The position numbers and the translations under genes are program-made. Below, one piece after another: positions 53,046 to 61,715 of a stretch of DNA of 64,000 nucleotides. The stretch is from Hyphomicrobium sp. CS1GBMeth3 (GTDB lineage Bacteria; Pseudomonadota; Alphaproteobacteria; Rhizobiales; Hyphomicrobiaceae), in the NCBI RefSeq assembly GCF_900117455.1, contig NZ_FPHO01000003.1, positions 744,001 through 808,000 of the forward strand. Direction: 5' to 3'. The notes under the pieces are model-generated. The model searched no databases, was not told the origin of the DNA, and worked only from the letters and a program-made list of their open reading frames with translations. Every line of letters starts with the position of its first letter. The first letter of the stretch is position 1.

Positions 53046-55727
53046 TCAGAACTTGTACTTGAAGCCCGTCCAGATCGTGCGGCCCAGCCCAGGCTTCATG
53101 CCGTCTTCGCGGTCGGTGATATAGAGTTCGTCGAGCAGGTTGTCTCCGGCGATGAACACGCTGGCTCCGGTATTGCCCAGATCCAGATTGAAGCGAGCCG
53201 ACAACAGCCACACGTCCGGCACCCCACCCGACTCGCCGGCCTCCTCGATCTCGAACTCGCCTGGATCTTCTTCCCCTACCTCCATACCGAAACCGTAGGG
53301 TGTGTTGGCCGCGTCGGTATAGAAGGACCCTCGATAAGTCCAGGTCACGCTCGCATCCCAGCGCCATCCGTTCCCGGTCCGGTTCTCAACGCCGAGCGTG
53401 AGTGCCGCCACGTGGAACGGCACCTCCGGGATGTGGTTGCCGCTGTAGTCGGCTTCGATGTTGCCGTCCTCGTCGAAAGCAAACGCCTTCTCCAAGATAC
53501 TGCGGGCATAAGTATAAGTGCTCTCGGCGAAGAAGTTTAGATTGCCCCCGGTGAACGGTTGGGAGTTCAGTCGACCATAGAGCTCGACACCCGTGATTTC
53601 CGCCCGCTCGGCACGTCCGAACTCACGATCGCCTGTGATCGCCGAGAACGACTCGCCATACTGGAAGTCCTTGAAGCGGTGGTGGAAGCCGACGACCTCA
53701 AAGTCGAAGCCGCGGATAGCCGAGCTGCGCACGCCGATATTGAAATTGTCGCCGATCTCATCCGGAGCCGGGAAGTCCTCGTTTCTGAGAACCGTCGTCG
53801 TCAACCCGCGGTGATAGCCGCCGAAGATAGTCGTCCGCTTGAAGCCGGAGTAGGCAAAGGAGAGACCGGGCAGCGCATTGAAGCTCGAGAAGCTCTCGCG
53901 CGCAGGATCTGGAGAAAAGTCGATATTCTCGATCTCAAGGTCATCGCCCTCGAATTCCGCTTCGCCTTCTTCCGCAGCGACGACACGGTTGCGGCGGCCG
54001 ACCTCGAACCACTCGAAGCGGATGCCGGGCACGACGTTAAAGTCGCGAGCGGCGTAGATATTGGTTTGCAGAAACGCGGACACGGTGTTTGCATCGAGCG
54101 AGCGATCGAAGAACGTCAACGAGCCCTTGTCCCCGTCTCGCAGGATCTCATTTTCGCGGCCAATGACGTTCTTGTTCGTCATGTCCTGGTATTCGTACCG
54201 GATGCCAGCCTGTAAATCCTGTCTAAAGCCAAGAACATTGCGGTTAGCCCACTCGCCGCGCAGCTCTCCGCCAATGTGGCGGAACGTGCGCAGACGTCCG
54301 AACATGCTATCGATCCCGAGCTCAATGTTGCTCAGGCCGTCATCGCCGTCCTCGACTTCCGGTGGATCACCGGGAATGCCGTTCGGATCCGAAGCGAAGT
54401 TAAAGAGCTGGTACCTGTCTCGGCGATGATGCTGAGCGTAGATCCGCGACGTGATCGTCGTGTCTTCATCCAGATACGCATTGTGCACGATCTGTCCGCG
54501 CCAAATCTCGCCGGTGTAGGTGTTAAGTCCGGCTGCCGGAGCGAAACACGTCTTGCAGTGCCCCACCTGCCTGAACTGCTGCTCCGCAAGACCGGCGGCA
54601 ATAGCGGCGGCCTCGTCCTCGCTGCCTGCACCCTCGATCTCGAAACCACCGAGGAAGTTCTGCTCGTCATAGTTGTCGCGCTGACGCGCATAGATGGACG
54701 AGACAACGAGGTCGGAGCTTCTGCCTTTCCAACCGATAGCGCCATAGAAATCATTGAAGCGGAGGCGCTCCGTATCCCAGCCACCCTGCACGTCCGCACC
54801 CGTGTAGGACGCTACGATGCCGACGTTCTCCAAACTCTGCCGGGTGTGCACATGCCAGCGTCCCGAAACGTCTGTCGAGGATTTGCGCGAGACGGGGTCG
54901 CCGTACTCGATCTCGACATCGTCTCCATCGACCTCGACCTCTTCGATCGGTCGGAACGTGCCTCTCTTCGACCGCGTGAATCCGATCGCCGAGCTAATCA
55001 CGGTCTCGTCCGGTCCGAAGGGCGACAGGTTGCGCGAGTTGATCACGCCGAAGTTGTTGTTGGGACCGTGGGTGACCACCGTCCCGCGTATCACCTCAAT
55101 GCCTTCCGTGCGCTCGATCGGAGCCCAATAGTGCACGGACGGATCCAGCCAGAGCGCCAAGTTGACGGTATGGCCATCTTCCATGACCAGCATCTTGCGC
55201 GAGCGGCGTGCCGGCGAACCACGCACAGCGATGCCGCCGTGCTGTGCACTGGCATCGTCGTTGATCACAATAACGCCAGGCACACGTGTCAGCGCTTCGT
55301 TCAAATTGCGCGGCTGACGCTCTGTCAGCACCTCGGGGGTAAGGTTCGTCGCGGCGGACGAGAATCCATCGAGGTTCTGCGGAATGAGCTGTGTCGGATT
55401 GATGGGCGTCTGCGCCGACTGCTCGGCACGCGCCTGCGCGCCACCGCTGTTCATCGCCCCGTAAGGCGAGTTGGCCAGCTCGGGCACATCCTCGGTGAAG
55501 GCTTCCTGCGGAGGCTGGGGTGCCGGTGATGGCGCCGGAACCGGAGCCGCCTTCTTGGCAACAGGGGCGGCCTTTTTGGCAGGAGTTTTCTTTTGAATAA
55601 CTTGGACTTCCGGCAATCCTTCATCGGCAGGCTGAGCGCCCTGCTGCGCCAGGGCTGCACTAGAGGCGACGCTTGCAACACTCGCCATGAGTACAAGTTT
55701 TATTCTTTGATTTCTTGCAGTTGGCAT
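53046..55727 (-). CDS. TonB-dependent outer-membrane receptor (FecA-like)
   Basis: An 893-residue receptor for energy-dependent uptake across the outer membrane. After a signal peptide (ending SSAALAQ) comes a probable TonB box LPEVQVIQ. A Lys/Ala/Pro-rich linker follows (to about residue 85). The plug contains NLNEALTRVPGVIVINDDASAQHGGIAVRGS and EVIRGTVVTHGPNNNFGVIN. A 22-strand barrel follows and ends with the aromatic C-terminus (GFKYKF). The plug resembles FecA-type Fe-dicitrate receptors, but the ligand cannot be told. An HCKTC motif lies in an outer loop. The ATG at 55727 follows GGGAGTGGGA. Confidence 0.9.
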   Translation of the reverse strand: MPTARNQRIKLVLMASVASVASSAALAQQGAQPADEGLPEVQVIQKKTPAKKAAPVAKKAAPVPAPSPAPQPPQEAFTEDVPELANSPYGAMNSGGAQARAEQSAQTPINPTQLIPQNLDGFSSAATNLTPEVLTERQPRNLNEALTRVPGVIVINDDASAQHGGIAVRGSPARRSRKMLVMEDGHTVNLALWLDPSVHYWAPIERTEGIEVIRGTVVTHGPNNNFGVINSRNLSPFGPDETVISSAIGFTRSKRGTFRPIEEVEVDGDDVEIEYGDPVSRKSSTDVSGRWHVHTRQSLENVGIVASYTGADVQGGWDTERLRFNDFYGAIGWKGRSSDLVVSSIYARQRDNYDEQNFLGGFEIEGAGSEDEAAAIAAGLAEQQFRQVGHCKTCFAPAAGLNTYTGEIWRGQIVHNAYLDEDTTITSRIYAQHHRRDRYQLFNFASDPNGIPGDPPEVEDGDDGLSNIELGIDSMFGRLRTFRHIGGELRGEWANRNVLGFRQDLQAGIRYEYQDMTNKNVIGRENEILRDGDKGSLTFFDRSLDANTVSAFLQTNIYAARDFNVVPGIRFEWFEVGRRNRVVAAEEGEAEFEGDDLEIENIDFSPDPARESFSSFNALPGLSFAYSGFKRTTIFGGYHRGLTTTVLRNEDFPAPDEIGDNFNIGVRSSAIRGFDFEVVGFHHRFKDFQYGESFSAITGDREFGRAERAEITGVELYGRLNSQPFTGGNLNFFAESTYTYARSILEKAFAFDEDGNIEADYSGNHIPEVPFHVAALTLGVENRTGNGWRWDASVTWTYRGSFYTDAANTPYGFGMEVGEEDPGEFEIEEAGESGGVPDVWLLSARFNLDLGNTGASVFIAGDNLLDELYITDREDGMKPGLGRTIWTGFKYKF

Positions 55728-56044
55728 TAATCCCACTCCCTAGTGCAAACCCCCGTAGGACAATTCCGGGTGCAAAATGCCTTGGGTTTGCCTCCGGATT
55801 GCCAAAATCAGCTATCCGCGGAGAGCAGGGGACGGACAATGGCTCTATTTCCCGATTTTCACCGGGAACTATAGGCAAGCCACGTCGGATGTTGCGCGTA
55901 CGCACCAATATCTCGTGGTTTGTACGGTAGTGAACACCGATAACCGTAGGATATGCTTCCGTATTATTACGGAAGACATGAGCCATGGTCGGGTCCGGAG
56001 AGCTCGCGCCCGGCCAAAGCGGGCACGAGCTCAGAATCAGCCGT
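55728..56044 (-). promoter_or_regulatory. Intergenic region upstream of the first receptor, with inverted repeats
   Basis: No gene is present. It holds several dyads: CTTCCGTA at 55956-55963 with TACGGAAG at 55968-55975, TACGGT at 55923-55928 with ACCGTA at 55943-55948, and a TTCCCG...CGGGAA pair at about 55848-55867. These are plausible operators for the downstream (minus-strand) receptor. I could not match them to Fur, Irr or RirA consensus. Confidence 0.4.
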
Positions 56045-58513
56045 CTAGAATTTGACTTTCACACCGCCGTACGCCGCAAAGGGCATCGAGGGCGAAATCG
56101 TGCGCGGATCGTTGAAACCGGGGCCTCCCAGTTCCTCGTCCACCTCGCTCACCTCGTCGGCTTCGAAATACGTGCCGTAGAGGCCGTACTTCTGGTTGAA
56201 GAGGTTTTTGACAAGACCGTAAATCTGGATGTTGTCGGTGATGTCGTAAGACGTGTGCAGATCGACGCGCGTGTAGCCGGCAAGCATCGCGCTGAGATCT
56301 TCTTCGTCCGAGACCTCGTTGGGGAAGAAGGGTGACTTGCTGGCTGCAACCATGTCGGCACCGAACTTCCACTTGGACGTGAGCCAGTACTCGAAACCAG
56401 CCTTGAAGCGGTGACGCGGAATACCCGGCAGGCGATCGCCCGAGTTGAGGAATGCGCACGTACCCTCTTCACCCGGGTTGGTGCACTTATCCAGCGTCGC
56501 GTCTACGAACGCATAAGTCGCGTAGATATTCCATTTGCGAGTTTCGTAGGTCGCAGACAGCTCAACGCCCTGACGAAGCGTATCGCCCGCGTTGACGAAA
56601 TAGATGCGGCCCGTGTCGTTGGTGATCGGCAGGATGTCATCCGACGCCAGCGTGCGGAACAAACCTGCACCCCAGGTATAGCGGCCGCCATTATAGAAGC
56701 CCTGCCCCCTAAGACCGATTTCAGACGTGCGCCCGACCACCTGATCCAGCGGCGGGTCATCCGTAAGGAAGCTCTCGATCAAGCACGGGTTTTCGGGTTC
56801 CGCACAGCCGAGCTCGGCCGGCGTCGGCGCGCGGTTCGACTCCGAGTAGCCGCCGTAGAGTGAGATGCCAGGCAGTAGCTTGTAGTTGGCGCCCGCCATC
56901 GGATTGAACCGAGAGTACTTGTTGGTGGTGTTGAGCTCTTCGAAGTTCCCCGTCCGATCCTCCATCTTGATGGTGGCGTGATTGTATCGGCCGCCGACCG
57001 TCACGGTCAGACGATCGGTGACATCGAGCGCATTCGAGAAATAGAGACCCCAATAGGTGTTCTCGGTAAGCAGGTTGCGCGGCGCAAGATCGTCAGGTTC
57101 CGCGACGATGATCCCTGAGCCGTCGACGACATACTTGGGTCCGATCGTACCGAGTTCGCTCGACGTGCGATATTTGGAGCGGCCCTGATCATAGGAAACA
57201 CCGGCGATGAACTGGTTCGGGCGTCCGAACAGCGGGGTTTTCTCTTGAGCCTCCAGTCCGCCGCCCCAGCTCCAGCTATCGGTATTCAGCCGCTCGATCG
57301 AGCCCAGCGGATCATCCACAGCACCGGCCGGAACGGGATTGCCGTTCTGATCCTCCACGACCTCCAACGCCCCATCGTCCTCAAGACACAGGAACCCGCC
57401 GCACTCCTCGATCTCCGTCACGTTGCCGTCCACCACACGGTTCTTGTAGCGCCGGTAGTAGCCGACACCCGAGAACGTCAGCGAATCTGTCGCCTTCACC
57501 GAGCCCGAGAGGGTCGGCATCAGAACTTCGAGATCGGTGGTCTGCGGCGAGGTGAACGTGTTGCTCCAACTGCGCTCGAGCAGTTCTACCGGCGCAGCAG
57601 CCGTGGCCCCGAAATGATTGTCCGCCGCAGTCAGGCTGAGGTGGAACTCAGCCACGCTGCCCTTGAGGCCTACATCACCGTAGAAGCGCCGGATCTCGCT
57701 ATCCGAGAAGTCGCGGAATCCGTCCTCCTTAGCCCATTCGCCGGCAACATAGACGCCAGCGTTGCCGCTCGATTGGCCGGCCTGGACGCCTACTTGGCGT
57801 CGCCCGAACGAGCCGCCCATGACGTCGACCTCTGCGCCCTGGTAGCTAAAGCCATCCTTCATGAGGATGCTCATCGCACCGCCCAGCGCGTTCAAACCAA
57901 ACGAGGGGTTGTTGCTGACCACCGACACGGAGGCGATGGCGTTGCTCGGGATCACGTCCCAATTCACCGTATCGCCAAAGGCTTCGTTGATGCGCACGCC
58001 GTTCTGATAGACAGCAATACCTTGTGAACGCCCGCTGACAGGCGAAGCGTCAAAGCCGCGGTAGGAGATTTCGGCGCGCATCGGGTTGCCCGCGGCATCA
58101 GAGATGATGATGCCGGGCACGTTTTGCTGCAGCGCCTGCTGGATCGACCCGGTGCCCTCCCGCTCGATCTCAGTGTCTGAAACCGTGGTGACAGCGCTCG
58201 GTACCTTCGGCAGCGGAGTCTCGGCAACCGTAGACCCTGCCGCAGCGCCGGGCTCTGCCGAAGCACTTGCCGCTACCGGAGGGCTTGGCTCGGCCGACAC
58301 GCTAGTGAGCGGCGAAACGGCGACGGCCTTTTTCTTTGCACGAGCGGCCTTTTTGACCGGAGTGTCCTGGATGACGTCGACGGCGGGGAGTTCTTCTGCC
58401 GCCGGCTCGGCGGCTTGCGGCTGAGCGCCGCCACCTTCCTGGGCGCTTGCCGTATGGAGTCCAAATGCGAGCGCGCCCGATACCACGGCTAGGCGCGCAA
58501 ACCCGATCTTCAT
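56045..58513 (-). CDS. TonB-dependent outer-membrane receptor
   Basis: An 822-residue receptor. The signal peptide ends HTASAQ. A probable TonB box LPAVDVIQ, close to that of the other receptor, is followed by a Lys/Ala-rich linker. The plug includes GSIQQALQQNVPGIIISDAAGNPMRAEISYRG and NPSFGLNALGGAMSILMKDGF. The barrel ends AAYGGVKVKF. Outer loops carry closely spaced Cys pairs (CGGFLC, CAEPENPC, KCTNPGEEGTC) in acidic stretches, which suggests disulfide-stapled loops. The ligand is unknown. The ATG at 58513 follows GGGGAGTGGGGG; the frame is open to 58711 but overlaps operator-like repeats. Confidence 0.9.
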   Translation of the reverse strand: MKIGFARLAVVSGALAFGLHTASAQEGGGAQPQAAEPAAEELPAVDVIQDTPVKKAARAKKKAVAVSPLTSVSAEPSPPVAASASAEPGAAAGSTVAETPLPKVPSAVTTVSDTEIEREGTGSIQQALQQNVPGIIISDAAGNPMRAEISYRGFDASPVSGRSQGIAVYQNGVRINEAFGDTVNWDVIPSNAIASVSVVSNNPSFGLNALGGAMSILMKDGFSYQGAEVDVMGGSFGRRQVGVQAGQSSGNAGVYVAGEWAKEDGFRDFSDSEIRRFYGDVGLKGSVAEFHLSLTAADNHFGATAAAPVELLERSWSNTFTSPQTTDLEVLMPTLSGSVKATDSLTFSGVGYYRRYKNRVVDGNVTEIEECGGFLCLEDDGALEVVEDQNGNPVPAGAVDDPLGSIERLNTDSWSWGGGLEAQEKTPLFGRPNQFIAGVSYDQGRSKYRTSSELGTIGPKYVVDGSGIIVAEPDDLAPRNLLTENTYWGLYFSNALDVTDRLTVTVGGRYNHATIKMEDRTGNFEELNTTNKYSRFNPMAGANYKLLPGISLYGGYSESNRAPTPAELGCAEPENPCLIESFLTDDPPLDQVVGRTSEIGLRGQGFYNGGRYTWGAGLFRTLASDDILPITNDTGRIYFVNAGDTLRQGVELSATYETRKWNIYATYAFVDATLDKCTNPGEEGTCAFLNSGDRLPGIPRHRFKAGFEYWLTSKWKFGADMVAASKSPFFPNEVSDEEDLSAMLAGYTRVDLHTSYDITDNIQIYGLVKNLFNQKYGLYGTYFEADEVSEVDEELGGPGFNDPRTISPSMPFAAYGGVKVKF

Positions 58514-58565
58514 CCCCCACTCCCCTTTTCTTCTACCGACGGCGTGCATAAATGAAGCAACGCAG

Positions 58566-58583
58566 CTCAGTGAAATTACTGAG
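58566..58583 (-). promoter_or_regulatory. Inverted repeat in the receptor leader
   Basis: CTCAGT at 58566-58571 and ACTGAG at 58578-58583 are perfect 6-bp arms spaced by six bases, 53 bases before the receptor start. It may be an operator or an mRNA hairpin. Confidence 0.35.
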
Positions 58584-58679
58584 GTGAACAGTACGAGGAA
58601 CGCTTGTAGAGGATCAACGATTCGGCGGCTTGTTTTCGAAGTGAAAGGACGATTTACGGGAGATTGTGGCCATATCGCA

Positions 58680-58719
58680 CCGGGAATTATTCCCGGTTTT
58701 ACTCGGGACATATTCCCGA
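58680..58719 (-). promoter_or_regulatory. Two tandem CGGGA-TATTCCCG palindromes
   Basis: The 15-base units at 58681-58695 and 58704-58718 share the consensus CGGGAnnTATTCCCG (AT or CA in the variable place). The first extends to a perfect 8-bp dyad (58680-58696). Unit starts are 23 bases apart. They lie about 170-205 bases upstream of the receptor start, a layout typical of a dimeric regulator that binds cooperatively. Confidence 0.5.
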
Positions 58720-59040
58720 TCCCAGCCGATCAAACAACTGGCCAAAGTATTGGTCGCGCCAAGTCATGGTCCAGGGTCGGGAAGTAAGTGTCGCCGATTT
58801 CCCTAACAAGGCCAGCGATCTGTTAGCGTAGTGCCGTTCAGATCCACACTCCATTTCCTATGGAGCCCCGAACGCATCTCCAAATGTTCCCGCGCATTCT
58901 GTTGATTCTGGTCTTCGTTTCGCGATATTGACCAGACAAACGCTGCGACAGAATGGACACCAGCGCGGCCGGCCGGACCGAAAAATGCAAGCCGGTCTAG
59001 CCGGGAAGCGGCACTTACGGACGGCGGTTGCGCGTCAGGT

Positions 59041-59046
59041 TATAAT
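59041..59046 (+). promoter_or_regulatory. Candidate -10 element of the TonB operon
   Basis: A perfect TATAAT lies about 90 bases before the first gene of the operon. The -35 partner is weak (TTACGG at 59015-59020, 20-base spacing). Confidence 0.35.
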
Positions 59047-59136
59047 AGAACGAGCCAGCGGACCGCCCGACCGTCCCCCGCGGACCAAGAAGGCGTGTCA
59101 CGCCAGCCAGAAATTCTGAAGTCTAGGAGGACGTTC

Positions 59137-59577
59137 TTGAACCGCCATATCCGCGCCCGAGGTTTCAACCTCGGCATCACTGCCTTTGCCTGTTTGACGC
59201 TCGGCACCGTCGCGGCCGTGGCAGAGCCGAAGGCTCTGACCGTTGAGCTCAACAAACTGGACACTCAAGGCACCGGTTGTCGGGCCTATGTCGTCGTGCA
59301 GAACGACGACGACGCTAGCTACAAGACCTTCAAGCTCGACCTCGTCCTCTTTCAGAGCGACGGGATCATTGGCCGGCGCTTCGCCATGGATCTCGGCCCC
59401 TTGAAGGCCAAGAAGCGCACCGTGAAGCTGTTCGATCTCGACAACATCCCGTGTGACAACATCGGCAGCTTCCTGATCAACGACGTGGTCGAGTGCGCGA
59501 GCGAGACAGGCCCCGTAGAGAACTGCCTTGCAGGCGTGACGGTCAAATCGCTCGCCAAAGCACAACTCCAGAAGTAA
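59137..59577 (+). CDS. Exported Cys-containing protein, first gene of the TonB operon
   Basis: A 146-residue protein with a signal peptide (NLGITAFACLTLGTVAAVAE). The mature part is beta-rich, with GTGCRAYVVVQNDDDASYKTFKLDLVLFQ and four Cys (GCR, IPCDN, VECAS, ENCLAG) that could form two disulfides. No named domain is recognised. The start is the TTG at 59137, since GGAGG lies seven bases before it. The ATG in frame at 59095 has no ribosome site. It is followed by exbB after 25 bases, so a periplasmic role in TonB-linked transport is likely but unproven. Confidence 0.78.
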   Translation: MNRHIRARGFNLGITAFACLTLGTVAAVAEPKALTVELNKLDTQGTGCRAYVVVQNDDDASYKTFKLDLVLFQSDGIIGRRFAMDLGPLKAKKRTVKLFDLDNIPCDNIGSFLINDVVECASETGPVENCLAGVTVKSLAKAQLQK

Positions 59578-59602
59578 TCGGGACGAGTAAAGGGTATCCG
59601 TC

Positions 59603-60306
<704 letters not shown>

Positions 60307-60307
<1 letters not shown>

Positions 60308-60756
60308 TGGGAATGGCCGTCGGACATGACGCGCCACAGGGCGATGAGGATGATGGCGGCTATCGCCCGATGGCCGAGATCAACATCACGCCCATGGTCG
60401 ACGTGATGCTGGTGCTGCTGATCATCTTCATGGTCGCCGCACCGCTGATGGTGGCTGGCGTGCCGCTCGAGTTGCCGAATACCTCGGCCGCTCGCGTCAG
60501 CCAGTCGAAGAAAGCCATGGTGGTTTCGCTGGCCGCCGACGGCAACCTTTATGTCCGCGAGGAGCAGGTCACACAGGACGGCCTAGCGCCGCGACTGCGA
60601 GAGCTGCGGGCTGCCGAGGGCGATACCGTCGTCTACGTCCGCGCCGACAAGAGCCGCAACTACGGCGACGTAATGGATGTCCTGGGCCGCGTCGGAGAAA
60701 GCGGCTATGGCCGCGTCTCGCTGCTCTCGCAACCCAAACCCAAGGGCGCGCAATGA
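60307..60756 (+). CDS. exbD: ExbD/TolR-family protein
   Basis: ExbD is the peptidoglycan-side partner of ExbB. The 149-residue product has the motif [27 protein letters not shown]; the Asp in VDVMLVLL is the membrane residue that carries protons. A periplasmic domain with NLYVREEQV and [25 protein letters not shown] follows. It overlaps exbB and precedes tonB by 52 bases. Confidence 0.92.
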
Positions 60757-60808
60757 ACCGCGCCACAAGCGGGGCAACAGCCGCGTTTTCGGAGATCCGC
60801 GTCGCAAA

Positions 60809-61522
60809 ATGAACCTGCGGGCTTTGACATGGCTGGTCTCTTTGATCGCGCACGGCGCATTCGCCGGGGTTTTCATGCTGTCCCCTGGCGGCGCGTCGCT
60901 CGACGAGGGCTCGGGCGAGGACACCTTCGTCGTCGAGCAGGGTATCGCGCTTGAAGGCTTCGCGCGGCTCGGAGAGGCCGAGGTGAGCATCGACGCCGTC
61001 GAGGCGCCGCCCCCCGTGCTGCAGTCCACGCCGCCCGTCGAGGAGGTGAAGCCGCTCGAGGAGGACGTACAGCACGTCATCGGCTCCGAGACCGGCCCCG
61101 AGCAGGACCGCGTGGTACGCGAGCCGAAGCCCGAGGAAGTCCAGGAGGCCAAACCCGAGCAGATCGCGGCCATTGAGCAGACCGAGGTCCCCGTCGAGGA
61201 GCAGCGCGCCTCCGGCGTCCGCCAAACCGGCGGCAGCACGACCGCGATCTCAGCTTATAAAGGCAGGCTCTTCACGCACATCTCGAAGCGCAAGGTGAAC
61301 CCGCGCTCGCGCCAATCTGGAACGGTCGTCATCCGCTTCACGGTCGGCCCAGAGGGCGAGCTGATCTCCCGCGAGATCGCAACAAGCTCCGGCTCCAAGC
61401 TCCTCGACGACGCAGCGGTGGCGTCCATAGAGCGCGCCGCGCCGTTCCCCGCTATGCCGAACGAGGCGCGGACGGCAGGCCCCCTCGTGGTTTCCGTCCC
61501 GTTCAAGTTCTCCGTGCGCTAG
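60809..61522 (+). CDS. tonB: TonB-family energy transducer
   Basis: TonB spans the periplasm and pulls on the plug of outer-membrane receptors. The 237-residue product has an N-terminal membrane helix (ALTWLVSLIAHGAFAGVFML), an acidic Pro/Glu/Val-rich middle (EEVKPLEEDVQ, REPKPEEVQEAKPEQ) and a C-terminal TonB domain (about 155-237: YKGRLFTHISKRKVNPRSRQSGTVVIRFTVG). The ATG at 60809 gives the standard N-terminus. The frame extends upstream inside exbD. The basic N-terminus before the helix is very short. Confidence 0.9.
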   Translation: MNLRALTWLVSLIAHGAFAGVFMLSPGGASLDEGSGEDTFVVEQGIALEGFARLGEAEVSIDAVEAPPPVLQSTPPVEEVKPLEEDVQHVIGSETGPEQDRVVREPKPEEVQEAKPEQIAAIEQTEVPVEEQRASGVRQTGGSTTAISAYKGRLFTHISKRKVNPRSRQSGTVVIRFTVGPEGELISREIATSSGSKLLDDAAVASIERAAPFPAMPNEARTAGPLVVSVPFKFSVR

Positions 61523-61715
61523 AGCCTACGCTCCTAAGCAAGTCCACTTTGCGGTACCGACGCCGATTGCGCGCGACCGATGGCACGCGCGACGAGCTGC
61601 GCACATTTCTTTTTTCCGCCACGGGACCAGCCCGCTTCGGCCACCACTTCCGCATGCTTCCGCCGTGCGACGAATTTATTCTGCGCGTTCATTTTTTATT
61701 TTCGAGGAGAGTCTC
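61523..61715. other. Intergenic region
   Basis: 193 bases between tonB and the VWA gene. It ends with a T-rich stretch and a GAGGAGAG ribosome site. No terminator or clear promoter was seen, so the VWA gene may be co-transcribed or have its own promoter. Confidence 0.3.

Larger units (their letters stand above)
58514..59136. promoter_or_regulatory. Gene-free divergent region between receptor and TonB operon
   Basis: This 623-base region separates the second receptor (minus) from the exported protein-ExbBD-TonB operon (plus). It carries three inverted repeats near the receptor (58566-58583, 58680-58696, 58703-58719) and a TATAAT at 59041-59046. No convincing gene was found; small open frames such as 58928-59119 have no ribosome site or recognisable product. 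Confidence 0.5.

Noticed and set aside
54276..55529. 417-codon open frame on the plus strand
   Set aside because: It is antisense to the first TonB receptor, whose motifs are clear.
58928..59119. 63-codon open frame in the receptor-TonB gap
   Set aside because: There is no ribosome site, it is basic low-complexity sequence, and it overlaps the TATAAT element.
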